From positions 1 through 64,000 of the forward strand of contig SYLX01000231.1 of assembly GCA_005808505.1 (NCBI GenBank): DNA of 64,000 nt, given 5' to 3'. Below are positions 9,489 through 18,975 of this stretch, piece by piece (positions within the stretch are counted from its first letter, which is position 1; every line of letters begins with the position of its first letter). Below the pieces are notes generated by a model. It made no database searches, was not told the DNA's origin, and saw only the letters and a list, made by a program, of their open reading frames with translations. Made by a program: the position numbers and the translations under genes. The stretch comes from Bdellovibrionales bacterium (GTDB lineage Bacteria > Bdellovibrionota > Bdellovibrionia > Bdellovibrionales > JAMPXM01).

Positions 9489-10295
9489 ATGGATTACCTA
9501 CACGCCATCATCCTCGCCATCATCGAAGGCTTAACCGAGTACCTGCCGATCAGCTCAACGGGGCATTTGATCATCGCATCCTCGCTCTTGGGGATTGCGG
9601 AAAAACCCTTCACCAAAGACTTCACGATCATCGTGCAATTTGGCGCGATCCTTTCGGTTTTGGTGCTTTACTGGCGACGCTTCGTCACCTCTCGCGAAAT
9701 TTACTTTAAGCTTCTCGTCGCGTTTGCACCGGCGGCGGTCATCGGGCTTGCGGTCAAGAACGTGATCGATCGGATCCTCGGTGACGTAACGGTCGTGGCC
9801 GTCGCACTTATCCTCGGTGGTCTAGTTCTGCTCGTAGTGGATCGGTTCTTTGCCGGTCAAGAAAAAGCACTTAAGGAATCCGGTAAAGGCACCGTGAACG
9901 AAATCACCTACAAACAAAGTCTCGTCATCGGACTTTTTCAATGTCTCGCTTTTATCCCTGGCGTGTCGCGCTCAGCCTCATCGATCGTCGGTGGTCTGTC
10001 GACAAAGCTGACCCGCGAAGCGGCGGCTGAATTTTCGTTTTTGCTCGCGGTGCCGACTTTGACGGCCGCAACGGGGCTCAAACTTCTTAAGCTCTACAAG
10101 ACGATCGAAGTTGAGCAGATCTGGGTGATCGTTCTTGGTAATTTCGTCTCGTTCATCGTGGGTGCAATCACCATCAAACTCTTTCTCGGGTTTCTCACGC
10201 GCCACGGCTTTTTTGTTTTCGGGATCTATCGCATTCTCGTGGGCGCGTTGATCCTGGCGCTTCTGGCGAGCGGGTATCACCTGCAGTTGATGTAA
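9489..10295 (+). CDS. uppP: Undecaprenyl-diphosphate phosphatase
   Basis: This 268-residue polytopic membrane protein recycles undecaprenyl pyrophosphate for peptidoglycan and other envelope polymers. Both catalytic signatures are present: E13-GLTE17-YLPISSTGH26 and PGVSRSASSIVGG with the catalytic arginine. The start chosen is the internal ATG at 9489, which gives the family length and removes 67 upstream codons with no membrane character. An ATG-proximal ribosome-binding site is weak (TTGGGG). It is also known as bacA. It is followed 31 bp later by the DCC protein. Confidence 0.95.
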   Translation: MDYLHAIILAIIEGLTEYLPISSTGHLIIASSLLGIAEKPFTKDFTIIVQFGAILSVLVLYWRRFVTSREIYFKLLVAFAPAAVIGLAVKNVIDRILGDVTVVAVALILGGLVLLVVDRFFAGQEKALKESGKGTVNEITYKQSLVIGLFQCLAFIPGVSRSASSIVGGLSTKLTREAAAEFSFLLAVPTLTAATGLKLLKLYKTIEVEQIWVIVLGNFVSFIVGAITIKLFLGFLTRHGFFVFGIYRILVGALILALLASGYHLQLM

Positions 10296-10326
10296 TTCAC
10301 GGAATCGCGATCGCCGGAGGTGAGCC

Positions 10327-10749
10327 ATGGCAACCCAAGCCCCTGCCGCAAATCAAGAAAGCGCCGTCATTTTTTTCGATGGCGTTTGCGGGCTTTGCAA
10401 CTGGAGTGTGGATTGGATCCTCAGTCACGACCGGCGCGGCTTTTACAAGTTCGCACCTCTTCAGGGAGATGCGGCCACTCGCTACCTAGAAGCGAGCGAT
10501 CGCGAAGATCTCGACTCCGTTGTCGTCTTAAAGAATTCGAAACTGTACCGACGATCTGAGGCGGTCGTGGAAGTCCTTCGCGAGATGCCCCCACCTTGGA
10601 ATTTGCTGGGCACCGGTCTCGCTTTTGTGCCTGGCTTTCTTCGAGATTTTGGCTACCGGTTGATCGCAAAGAATCGTTACCGACTCTTTGGAAAAAGAGA
10701 GACATGTCGCTTACCCACCCGTGAAGAGCGGGCCCGCTTTATCAATTAA
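10327..10749 (+). CDS. DCC-family thiol-disulfide oxidoreductase-like protein
   Basis: The 140-residue protein has the DCC family hallmark FFDGVCGLCNWSVDW, with the thioredoxin-like C21-x-x-C24 pair directly after the conserved Asp18. It also has the later LFGKRETCRLPT segment typical of the family. Members (YuxK-like) are small predicted disulfide oxidoreductases without an assigned partner. GGAGGTGAGCC precedes the ATG. It ends 6 bp from the convergent RND pump gene. Confidence 0.88.
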   Translation: MATQAPAANQESAVIFFDGVCGLCNWSVDWILSHDRRGFYKFAPLQGDAATRYLEASDREDLDSVVVLKNSKLYRRSEAVVEVLREMPPPWNLLGTGLAFVPGFLRDFGYRLIAKNRYRLFGKRETCRLPTREERARFIN

Positions 10750-10755
10750 TTGGAC

Positions 10756-13700
10756 TTACTTTCCGGATGCTGGCGGCATTTCGTGCGACGTTGCTGCCGC
10801 ATCATCGGCCCGCGAACCAATATACTTGAAGAAGTAGTGGTTCACCCACTCGCGGAAACGATCGATGTACGAGAACGCTGCAGGCACCACCACAAGCGTG
10901 AGGAGCGTTGAGCTGATCGTTCCGCCAATGATCGCAACCCCGAGTGAAGTTCGCTGTTTAGACGCCTCGTTCAAACCTACCGCAACCGGAACCATACCCG
11001 CAATCAACGCGAAGCTCGTCATCAAGATTGGACGTAGACGCGTGCGGCCCGCTTCGATGATCGCTTCGGCCCGCGATTTGCCCTCGTGCATGCGTTCGTT
11101 TGCGTAATCCACGAGAAGAATCGAGTTCTTGGTCGCAAGACCCAGGAGCATCACGCAACCGATCATCGAGAACAAATCAAGCGACTGCCTCGTGATGAAG
11201 AGCGCAATCAACGCTCCGCAAATCGCGAGCGGGAAAACGAGCATAATCGCAAAAGGTGTGATCGGTGACTCGTAAAGGGATGCGAGAACCAAGTAGATGA
11301 ACAAGATTCCGAGGCCCATCGCAACCAGCATGTTCACGATGAGCTCGCCGAAACGCTTGGCTTGCCCTTCGAAGCTGAAGGTCACGCCGAGTGGCGGCTT
11401 GATTTCTTCTTTCATCAAACGATTCACTTCCGTGATCGCACCCCCCATGCCGGGCCCATCGGGCGCGACATCGGCCGAAATCTGAATGTAGCGGCTGCGG
11501 TTTTCGCGCAAGATCGTTGCCGGACCCGTTGTCGAAATCGGCTTCGCGACGGCCGAGAGCGGAACGAGATTTCCGTTGATGTTCGGGATCATCATGGTCG
11601 CAAAAGATTTCCGCAGATCGCGCTGGTCTTCGAGCATTCTCACGCGGACATCATACTCACGATCGGCGACACGGAAGATGGCGGGCGTTTCGCCTTGGAC
11701 TTGAACGCGAAGCTCACTTCCGAGGACGGCCGTTTGCACCCCGAGCTGTTCGGCACGATTGCGATCGATATCCACTTGAATCTCGGGCTTTCCGGGACGG
11801 AAGCTCGTATCGACGTCTTTCAGCGAAGGGTGTTTTTTGATCTTCGCCAAAAGCTGGGACGAGATATCTTCGATTTGCTTAAGATCTGCGCCTTTGATGT
11901 TTACGCTGAACGGACGCCCCTGCCCGCCTTGCTGACCACCGTCCCCTACCTGCGGGTTCGCGAAAGCATAGGGTTTCAGTTGCACGCGCAGCTTGTCTTT
12001 GAACTGAGACGTATTCATCGTCCGCTGTTTTGCGGGAACCATGTTGATGAAAATCTCGGCCGCATTGGCTTCCCCGTTACGATTGCCGATCGTGAGAACA
12101 CTCTGGCGGACTTCCGGGTTCTTGCGAACAACTTCGTCAACTTTGTGACCGAGCTCGGCCATCGCGGTGAGCGAAGTTCCTGGAGGCAGATCAAGATTGA
12201 TCTGCACTTCGCCGTTGTCCTGCGCGGGAATAAAGGTTTTCGGAATATACTTCCCGAGCGAGAGGCTAAAGACGAAAATCAAAATATTCGCGAAAATCAC
12301 CGTCAGCGGCCAGCGAAGAACCCAGTGCAGAATTCGCTCGTAACCGTTTTCCAGCATGGTTTGGAAGCGGTCGAAGGCTTTGAGCATTTTCGTGTTCCAA
12401 CGAAAGAGAAAGAACTGCTTTTTAGGAACATGCCCGTGCGCATGCTTTCCACCTAGGTACGCCGACATCATCGGAGCGATCGTCAAGGCGTCGAAGAGCG
12501 AGATCAACATCGCAAAACAAATCGTGAGACCGAATTCTTTAAGGTACTGACCGACAATCCCTTGGAGGAATCCGATCGGACCGAAGACCGCAAGAATCGC
12601 AAACGTCGTCGCGACAACTGCGAGCGTTACTTCGGTGGTTCCGACAAGGGCGGCTTGGTGGGCTGTTTTTCCCATCTCGATGTGGCGGAAGATGTTTTCC
12701 CGCACGACGATCGCATCGTCGATCAAAAGACCGACCGCAAGCGAAAGCGCAAGCAAGCTCATGATGTTAACGGAGAATCCCGCAACCGCCATGAGGATGA
12801 AAGCACCAAGGAGAGAGTTTGGAAGAGCGAGCCCCGTGATGATGGTTGAGCGTCCGCTACCCAAGAAGAAGTAAACGACCACGACGGTGAGAATGATCCC
12901 GATGATGATGGATTCTTCGACGTCGTAAACGTTCGCGCTGATGCGGGCGGCACCGTCGCGTACGATCGCAAGGCGCGGTTTACCGGGCTGATCTTTGATC
13001 TCTTCGTTGATGACTTCGATTTTCGCCTTGAGCGCGTCGACAACGGCGATCGTGTTCGCCTTTGATTGACGGAAGATGTAGAGAAGCAAAGATTTCTTAC
13101 CGTCGACAAAAGTGCGCGAGGCTTCGTCTTGAAGGGTATCGACAACGTCCCCTAGTTGGTGGATCGATATCGGATTTTCGTTCCCCGCGAAACGAACGAT
13201 CGTGGAGGCCACGGTTTCTAGATCGCGATACTCGCCGACCGAACGGAAGACGGTCTCTTTCGGACCTTTATCGATCTTTCCGACCGGAATATTTTTTCCG
13301 GCTGAGCCGATGACTTGGACAACTTGGTTCGCCGAAATCTCGCGCGCGCGCAAAGCTCCGCGATCAAGCTGAACCTGGATCTCACGCTTACGGCCGCCGA
13401 GGATATCAAGCTGACCGACTTTATCAACTTGCGTGAGCCGCGGTTTCACAACTTCGTTTGCAACATCGTAGAGTTCGCCGTCAGGCAAATCGGCATTGAG
13501 CGCTACGACTAAGATCGGCTGATCGGCCGGGTCAACACTTCGAATGATCGGCTCTTCGATATCGTCGGGCAGACGGTTTCTTGCCGCCGCGACCCGGTCG
13601 CGGATCTGCTGTTCGGCGTACTTGACGTCGACTTTCAGATCGAATTCCACGATAATTTGGCTAACGCCCTCGCGGTTTTCCGAGCGCAGCGCTTCGATTC

Positions 13701-13926
13701 CGGCGACCGACGCGAGTTCGTCTTCAAGCGGTTTCGAAATCTGAGTTTCAATTTCTTGGGGTCCGGCGCCAGGATACGTCGTGCGGACCGTGACAACCGG
13801 GATCGTGACATCTGGAAAAAGATCGACAGGCAGTTTCGTAAGACTGATGTAACCAACGATCAACATCAACACGACGACGCAGCTGATGAAGATGGGTCGC
13901 TTGATCGAGAGCGATGCTAAATTCAC
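10756..13926 (-). CDS. RND-family efflux pump inner-membrane transporter (AcrB/HAE1 type)
   Basis: The 1056-residue protein has the standard RND plan: TM1 at residues 9-28, a large periplasmic loop, TM2-6, a helical linker, a second periplasmic loop and TM7-12. Family motifs include IKRPIFISCVVV at the start, VDLFPDVTIPVVTV, and the TM4 pair in LAVGLLIDDAIVVRENIFRH with two acidic residues for proton relay. Length fits drug or hydrophobe exporters. It begins with GTG, preceded by AAGGAT, 23 bp after the TolC-like gene. No periplasmic adaptor (HlyD/AcrA) gene lies in this operon or the window. Confidence 0.95.
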   Translation of the reverse strand: MNLASLSIKRPIFISCVVVLMLIVGYISLTKLPVDLFPDVTIPVVTVRTTYPGAGPQEIETQISKPLEDELASVAGIEALRSENREGVSQIIVEFDLKVDVKYAEQQIRDRVAAARNRLPDDIEEPIIRSVDPADQPILVVALNADLPDGELYDVANEVVKPRLTQVDKVGQLDILGGRKREIQVQLDRGALRAREISANQVVQVIGSAGKNIPVGKIDKGPKETVFRSVGEYRDLETVASTIVRFAGNENPISIHQLGDVVDTLQDEASRTFVDGKKSLLLYIFRQSKANTIAVVDALKAKIEVINEEIKDQPGKPRLAIVRDGAARISANVYDVEESIIIGIILTVVVVYFFLGSGRSTIITGLALPNSLLGAFILMAVAGFSVNIMSLLALSLAVGLLIDDAIVVRENIFRHIEMGKTAHQAALVGTTEVTLAVVATTFAILAVFGPIGFLQGIVGQYLKEFGLTICFAMLISLFDALTIAPMMSAYLGGKHAHGHVPKKQFFLFRWNTKMLKAFDRFQTMLENGYERILHWVLRWPLTVIFANILIFVFSLSLGKYIPKTFIPAQDNGEVQINLDLPPGTSLTAMAELGHKVDEVVRKNPEVRQSVLTIGNRNGEANAAEIFINMVPAKQRTMNTSQFKDKLRVQLKPYAFANPQVGDGGQQGGQGRPFSVNIKGADLKQIEDISSQLLAKIKKHPSLKDVDTSFRPGKPEIQVDIDRNRAEQLGVQTAVLGSELRVQVQGETPAIFRVADREYDVRVRMLEDQRDLRKSFATMMIPNINGNLVPLSAVAKPISTTGPATILRENRSRYIQISADVAPDGPGMGGAITEVNRLMKEEIKPPLGVTFSFEGQAKRFGELIVNMLVAMGLGILFIYLVLASLYESPITPFAIMLVFPLAICGALIALFITRQSLDLFSMIGCVMLLGLATKNSILLVDYANERMHEGKSRAEAIIEAGRTRLRPILMTSFALIAGMVPVAVGLNEASKQRTSLGVAIIGGTISSTLLTLVVVPAAFSYIDRFREWVNHYFFKYIGSRADDAAATSHEMPPASGK

Positions 13927-13949
13927 GGATTCAAATCCTTATCTGATTC

Positions 13950-15422
13950 TCAACGGTTCCGATTCGTGGAACCTGGATTGACGAGTTCATCGCGAGCCGC
14001 CGCAAGCTTGTTGAGCGTGATGTGGTAGTTGCCTACCGTACGTGCCCGCTCAAGCTGCGAATTGAAAAGTTCGTTGTAAGCCCGGATCAACTCAACCAGT
14101 GGTTGACGCCCTTGGCGATATGCCGTTTCGAGTTCACGCACGACGCGCGCTCGCAGCTCTACGGTTTCGGCCGCTGACTTTGCGATTGCGTATTGACTCA
14201 CAACTTGTCTTTCAAGTGCCGACTGTTCGTCGCGGAGATTATCGAGTTCGACGGCAAGATCATTTTCGGCCTGACGCAACTGAACTTCCGCATCGGTGAC
14301 GTTACCGCGGTTGAGATCCGAATCGAGCGGCGATTCGAATTCGATACCGACGTAGTACGTTGGCTTCGTATTGGCCGTCATCTCGGCTAAACTTGCGCCG
14401 TTCTCATTTTCAACTCCGGTCGAACGAGCTCGAGCTACGAGATCGAAGCGCGCACTCGCGTTACTCTTTGCAGTACTCACGCGCCGCTCGGCATTGAGCT
14501 GACGAGTCGCGGCTGCGCGAATTTTTCGCAAGTTTGCCAAGTCCTTAGCGCGAAGCTGCGGAACCGGCGGGAGCTCCGCAGGAACTTCGAGCTCGACTTG
14601 TTCTTTTGTTTGAAACTGAATCGCGGTGAGCAATTTCTGCAGCGATTCGAGATACGCGGCTGAAGAGGACTTCACCTTTTGCTCGGCGCCCTCGAATTCC
14701 GCCTGTAGGCGGGGCAATTCACCTGGGGTCGATAAGTTAAAGCCTGCTTTGCGACGGACGTTTTTAACAAGTTGCTCGTACTTTTCCCGCGCTGCGATGT
14801 TTTCCTTAAGCTGTCTCTCCGCGGTGTAGGTGTCCCAGTATAGAGTCATCGCATCGAGGAGGATTTGCTCGAGATCCTCTTCACGCGTTTCAAGAGCGGC
14901 ATCGATTTCGGAGCGGCCGATGATCAGTCCCAACCGATCTGCGTAACCGAACGCGTTCCGCCAGAGGGCTTGGCGTACACCTACGCCCGCCGTGTTCAAG
15001 CTAACGTTGGCATCCAGTGCTGAACCCACTACGCGAGTGACGTTGTACTGCTCGTTTTGGAATTCGACGAGAAAGGTCGTACCCGTGCGAATTTTCTTTT
15101 CCAGCGAGGTGCTTACCGCGAAAGTTCGCGTTGCGAGATCATCATTCAAACGAACCGTTTGTGCTTCGGTGTACTGATAGTACGGACTCACTTTGAATTG
15201 AAAATCAAATACGCCGAGTGCTTGTTGCAACGTCAAATAAGCACGTTGGGCTTGAAGCTCGGCTCCGCGCGCACGACGGCCTTTGGTCAGCGCAAGGTCG
15301 ACAACCGTTTGGGGCGAGAGCTTTACTGCCGCGAGCACCGGCGTCGCCATGGAAGACGCAAGGAGCGAAGTCAGGATCAAACTAGTTCTCAAGATGTTTC
15401 GTCCCGATGTACGAAGCTGCAT
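13950..15422 (-). CDS. TolC-family outer-membrane efflux channel
   Basis: The 490-residue protein carries a signal peptide (about residues 1-31, ending VLAA) and two repeats of long amphipathic helices with coiled-coil character, such as EMTANTKPTYYVGIEFESPL...ENDLAVELDNLRDEQSALER, followed by a conserved helix near AYRQGRQPLVELIRAYNEL. This is the OEP pattern. The chosen ATG at 15422 overlaps the preceding stop (TAATG) and begins right before the signal peptide; the upstream extension has no export signal. It should connect the neighbouring RND pump to the outside. Confidence 0.9.
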   Translation of the reverse strand: MQLRTSGRNILRTSLILTSLLASSMATPVLAAVKLSPQTVVDLALTKGRRARGAELQAQRAYLTLQQALGVFDFQFKVSPYYQYTEAQTVRLNDDLATRTFAVSTSLEKKIRTGTTFLVEFQNEQYNVTRVVGSALDANVSLNTAGVGVRQALWRNAFGYADRLGLIIGRSEIDAALETREEDLEQILLDAMTLYWDTYTAERQLKENIAAREKYEQLVKNVRRKAGFNLSTPGELPRLQAEFEGAEQKVKSSSAAYLESLQKLLTAIQFQTKEQVELEVPAELPPVPQLRAKDLANLRKIRAAATRQLNAERRVSTAKSNASARFDLVARARSTGVENENGASLAEMTANTKPTYYVGIEFESPLDSDLNRGNVTDAEVQLRQAENDLAVELDNLRDEQSALERQVVSQYAIAKSAAETVELRARVVRELETAYRQGRQPLVELIRAYNELFNSQLERARTVGNYHITLNKLAAARDELVNPGSTNRNR

Positions 15423-16339
15423 TACTGAAAGCCCCCTAAGATGCCGGCCACGATGTTTGATTTTTGGATGTCGAATTGAGTCGAAGCATTTTGGACAGGA
15501 ATGCGGTAATCGTATCCTGCGTACGCCGTCCATCGGTCAAAGAACTTGCGCTCGAAAGTCGCGCCTACGCTCGCGAAACGCACGGTGCCCGACATCGACG
15601 CAAATGCGGAATTCGATGATTGAGTCACGAGAAGTTGACCGTAGCCCAAAAGACCCCGCACGCCCCAAAGTGATGAAGCAGATGGTGACCAACCTAGCTC
15701 TGCACCGGCTTGAGTTTTGAGCGAGTGGAGCTCGGTGTTCTCGATCGCAAGACCGGTCGGACTCGTGAGGTTAACGCGATGTTGAGCGTAACCAACCGAG
15801 CCGAAAAGCCCGAAGCTTGCGGCACCCTTCATTTCAAAATCGAGCGGGAGCCAACGCAGTTCAAGCGCGAGCATTGGTTTTGCCGAAAGGCCGTCGAGTT
15901 CGTAGGGCGTGAGTGTCGGAAGTTCAACTCGTCCCATGGGCTGATACATCTGCGCCGATAAACCGATCTCGAAAAGTTTCGCTCCGAGAGGATTTTGAAC
16001 CGGCTCGATTTTCGAGAGCACCGTCGCGGGCGTTGGTAAAACATCTCGAGATCGCGCATCGGCGGGAATGATGAGTTCCGTTTGTGCCGCATCAGCCGTG
16101 GGCTTTTCGGGCGCCGCAGGTTTTGCCTTTGCAGCTCGCGCTTTCTTTCGCTCCACCGATGCTTCAGGCCCCGTTCCTTGTCGACGAATGATCTTCGTCT
16201 TCGACGAAGTTTGCGAAGTCGTTTGAGCTTCGACCGAGTTGATTCCAATGACGACAAAGAGACTAAGAAGGACCGATTGGGCGACCCGAGTTGAAATTCG
16301 AGTCACTCGACCTGAAGAGATGCTCAGCGCCACGTTCAT
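15422..16339 (-). CDS. Outer-membrane beta-barrel protein with Ala/Pro/Lys-rich N-terminal linker
   Basis: The 305-residue protein has an N-terminal signal segment (about residues 18-39). A low-complexity stretch rich in Lys, Ala and Pro follows to about residue 85. The C-terminal two thirds have alternating aromatic and Gly-rich strands (FEIGLSAQMYQPMG, GYAQHRVNLTSP, WGVRGLLGYGQLLV), ending in Phe-Gln, like a small barrel of about 8-10 strands. It is first in the operon before the TolC-like channel (1-nt overlap) and the RND pump. GGGAG precedes the ATG. Function is unknown; it is not an adaptor protein. Confidence 0.7.
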   Translation of the reverse strand: MNVALSISSGRVTRISTRVAQSVLLSLFVVIGINSVEAQTTSQTSSKTKIIRRQGTGPEASVERKKARAAKAKPAAPEKPTADAAQTELIIPADARSRDVLPTPATVLSKIEPVQNPLGAKLFEIGLSAQMYQPMGRVELPTLTPYELDGLSAKPMLALELRWLPLDFEMKGAASFGLFGSVGYAQHRVNLTSPTGLAIENTELHSLKTQAGAELGWSPSASSLWGVRGLLGYGQLLVTQSSNSAFASMSGTVRFASVGATFERKFFDRWTAYAGYDYRIPVQNASTQFDIQKSNIVAGILGGFQ

Positions 16340-16640
16340 GACGAACTCCCGCGACCAGAGGCTTGCGGCTTAAAGAAGCAAGCCAAAGAACGACCAAATA
16401 TTTGAGGCTTGGTACCACGATAGTGCTACTAAACTTTGCGGTAGAACTGAAGGCGTTTCGTTTGGGATTCCGTTGGTTTGGGAAATCCTTCACTCACGAC
16501 TTGCCATCGCCGGTGTCCTCACAAAGTCTTCGCAAATCACGCACGGCGAGTTCGCTTCGCTGGAACTCGAAATACCAGTTTTTCTCCACGCTTTTCCCGG
16601 CCGCTTGATTAATGCGGAAAAGGACGTTTTCATACCGCCG
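16340..16640. other. Divergent intergenic region
   Basis: About 300 bp lies between the efflux operon and exoD. It probably contains the two promoters. An open frame continuous with exoD reaches back to 16473 but has no ribosome-binding site or recognisable protein content, so I treat it as non-coding. No hairpin or repeat stands out. Confidence 0.4.
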
Positions 16641-17342
16641 ATGTCTCATGAACCCCAAGACCGCCTCATCGCAGACTCAACCCAACTAGGATCTGAAAAC
16701 CCTCGTCGATTCTCAGAGACGCTGCACGCAATCCGCGAGAAAGCGAACGATACGAAGGTGGCAAGCAAACCAGAGGGTCGCCAGGGTCAAAACCTGACCC
16801 TTAACCACCTTCTTGAACTTGCGGGGCCTAAAGGCCACGTCTTCCTCATCGTCTTTCTGATTTTGCCGTTTCTTCAACCCATTCCGCTGCCAGGCCTATC
16901 GACGTTGGTTGGTCTCTCGATCGCGATGCTTGGAATCTTTATGGCGCTCGAACGACCGCCTAAGCTCCCCGACCGTTTAGGTAAGGCCGGAATCGATGCG
17001 GACATCATACTCAGGATCTCCGGGGTACTCGAGTCGATCATGACCCGACTTGAAAAAATTCTCCGCCCTCGAGGCCGTGCGCTCTTTCAGATGAGCTGGT
17101 TTCGGCGAGTGCACGGCGTTCTGCTCGTCATTCATGCGGCCTTGTTGTCGCTTCCACTCCCGATTCCACTTTCGAATTTTCTTCCCGCTTTCGTGGTCTT
17201 TTTGTTCGCGCTGGGCGTCCTCGAAGAAGACCTTTTGGTCCTTGTGGTCGGCTACATCGCGGCACTCGTAAATGCTGCTTTTTTCATCGCTTTGGTGGTG
17301 CTCCCCTACTTCGGCATCAAAGCGTCGCTCGCGAACGTCTAG
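16641..17342 (+). CDS. ExoD family membrane protein
   Basis: The product (233 residues from the ATG at 16641) is hydrophobic from about residue 65. It has the ExoD-type run LEKAGPKGH-like (LLELAGPKGHVFLIVF), the loop LPFLQPIPLPGLSTLVG and paired helices near the C terminus. ExoD proteins were named for a role in exopolysaccharide synthesis in rhizobia, and the biochemical activity is unknown. The N-terminal 60 residues are hydrophilic and variable. The start is uncertain because GGAAAAGGA lies somewhat far upstream. Confidence 0.78.
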   Translation: MSHEPQDRLIADSTQLGSENPRRFSETLHAIREKANDTKVASKPEGRQGQNLTLNHLLELAGPKGHVFLIVFLILPFLQPIPLPGLSTLVGLSIAMLGIFMALERPPKLPDRLGKAGIDADIILRISGVLESIMTRLEKILRPRGRALFQMSWFRRVHGVLLVIHAALLSLPLPIPLSNFLPAFVVFLFALGVLEEDLLVLVVGYIAALVNAAFFIALVVLPYFGIKASLANV

Positions 17343-17430
17343 AATGCGGCGCAAGGTGGACGGCTTGGGCTAACTCTTGTCATGATCAGGAGGTGAAACT
17401 TTTGATTGCGACGCCTGGAGGAGGACATCC

Positions 17431-18084
17431 GTGTTTCCATTTGATCCGACCCTGAACATGATCGCGCCGATGGTTGCGAATGATAAATCTGAAAAAGAAG
17501 AAAAAGGCTCTGATAAGCCTGAGAAGTCGACGGGCATGCAGGTTGAGCGCGAACTTTTCGAAGCGCGCATCGTCCTCATCTCTGCACCCGTGGATGCAAA
17601 GCTTGCTCACGCGGTGAATGCTAAGCTTTTGGCGCTCGAGCGTCACAATGACAAAGATCCGATCTATCTCTTCATCAACAGCCCGGGTGGCGAAGTTCAC
17701 TCTGGCTTTTCGATCTTCGATTGTGCGCGCTTCGTAAAGCCGCCGGTTGCGACGGTCGTTACGGGTCTTGCTGCGAGCATGGGCTCGATCATCACTCTTT
17801 GCGCAAAACCAGAGCGTCGATTCGCATTTCCGAACTCGAAAATCCTCGTCCACCAACCGTTGATCTCGGGTCTCGGTGGCTCGGTTTCAGATATCGAGAT
17901 TCACGCAAAAGATCTTCTCGAAACGAAAGATCGTATCATCGACATTTACGTGAAAGAGTGCAGCCGCTCGCGCGATGAAGTTAAAAAAGCCCTCGATCGC
18001 GACAACTGGATGAGTGCTGAGCAAGCCGTGAAATGGGGCCACATCTCGAAGATCGTCGCTTCGCGCGACGACCTGAAATTCTAG
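17431..18084 (+). CDS. clpP: ClpP-family serine protease
   Basis: The 217-residue protein matches ClpP and keeps the full triad: S116 in GLAASMGSII, H141 in ILVHQPL and D191 in LDRDNWMSAEQAVKWG. INSPGGEVHSG forms the oxyanion region. It starts at GTG behind a strong GGAGGAGGA. The first 40 residues are a Glu/Lys-rich extension longer than the usual pro-region. No clpX or tig gene is adjacent, unlike the classical clpP operon, so it may be a secondary ClpP paralogue. It presumably works with a Clp ATPase encoded elsewhere; ClpS lies about 22 kb away. Confidence 0.88.
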   Translation: MFPFDPTLNMIAPMVANDKSEKEEKGSDKPEKSTGMQVERELFEARIVLISAPVDAKLAHAVNAKLLALERHNDKDPIYLFINSPGGEVHSGFSIFDCARFVKPPVATVVTGLAASMGSIITLCAKPERRFAFPNSKILVHQPLISGLGGSVSDIEIHAKDLLETKDRIIDIYVKECSRSRDEVKKALDRDNWMSAEQAVKWGHISKIVASRDDLKF

Positions 18085-18109
18085 TTCGTTCAAGCTTTTT
18101 TAGGTTGGC

Positions 18110-18910
18110 CTAATTCAGGGCCAATCCCTCGCGGCCGATCCATTCGACCGCGACGCCAAACGCCGGAGCCAGCGGTTGCAAGCTGCTCCGGTGTACGCCT
18201 GCCGCGTAAGTCCACCGCCAAGCTCCTTGTCGATGCCCGCCTACTAAAGAGATTCGCTCGCTGAAGCTTCCTGTTCCGTGAGCTTCGGTTCTTCTTCCGC
18301 CGAACCCTATGAAAAAGTCCTCGAGCATCGAGTTCGGAATCTTTTTTCCTGCCGTGTAGGTCTGCTCAAAAGTGCGATCGTAGCCACGGCGACCGATGAG
18401 AACAGCTCCGTCTTCGTAAAAATCTTCGCCGTCACCCGAAGGCCAGAAATCGGTCCACACAAGATGCGTGACGACGAAGTAGCCTCTTGCTCCGAGAGTC
18501 AGATCGAGAGCCGCATACTTCGTGCGGAGATCTCCGTCACATTGATAGAGACTGCAATCCGTGTTGCCCGACTGATCTTTTGAACGATGCGTGATTGCGG
18601 AACCAAAGGTGAGACCTAGGAAGGAAACAGGGTAAACAGAAAGGAATGCGTCGGCCGCGTTGATTGAAATTGCGCTTGTGAGACGAACACCAGGCCGAAG
18701 ATATCCGTAGAAAACTTCATCCGGGTTCGCGTAGTCGCCATAGAGCAGATGATTGGAGCCCGCTTCGGCGTAGCCAGCAGCACCGAAGGGCATCGAGCGA
18801 ATTCCGAAGCCGGCGAAGTAATCGAGTCCGGAGTTTTTCTCAGCACCTCTGACCGGAATCGCGCTGACAATCAAAGCGAGGCAGACCAAAAACTTTTGAA
18901 TGAGAGTCAT
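18110..18910 (-). CDS. Exported beta-rich protein of unknown function
   Basis: The 266-residue product has a signal peptide (MTLIQKFLVCLALIVSA...RGA) and a mature part rich in Gly and aromatic residues with alternating hydrophobic stretches, consistent with an outer-membrane barrel. Two cysteines in NTDCSLYQCDG may pair. The start at 18910 is chosen because GGAGGAGGAC sits immediately upstream; an in-frame ATG four codons earlier would place that site inside the gene. It is convergent with clpP and divergent from the deacetylase gene. No family is recognised. Confidence 0.65.
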   Translation of the reverse strand: MTLIQKFLVCLALIVSAIPVRGAEKNSGLDYFAGFGIRSMPFGAAGYAEAGSNHLLYGDYANPDEVFYGYLRPGVRLTSAISINAADAFLSVYPVSFLGLTFGSAITHRSKDQSGNTDCSLYQCDGDLRTKYAALDLTLGARGYFVVTHLVWTDFWPSGDGEDFYEDGAVLIGRRGYDRTFEQTYTAGKKIPNSMLEDFFIGFGGRRTEAHGTGSFSERISLVGGHRQGAWRWTYAAGVHRSSLQPLAPAFGVAVEWIGREGLALN

Positions 18911-18975
18911 GTCCTCCTCCAAATCACGGATCCAGAGCCTTGCATCCCTCGCGAGGCAAGGATAGAAGAATTCTT

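Noticed and set aside
15423-15533. TolC-like start at 15533 within the upstream gene
   Set aside because: The extended N terminus has no signal peptide, while ATG 15422 is followed by one and overlaps the upstream stop as TAATG.
18096-18123. Hairpin TTGGCC...GGCCAA between clpP and the minus-strand gene as terminator
   Set aside because: The T-run precedes the stem rather than following it on the plus strand, and none follows on the minus strand.
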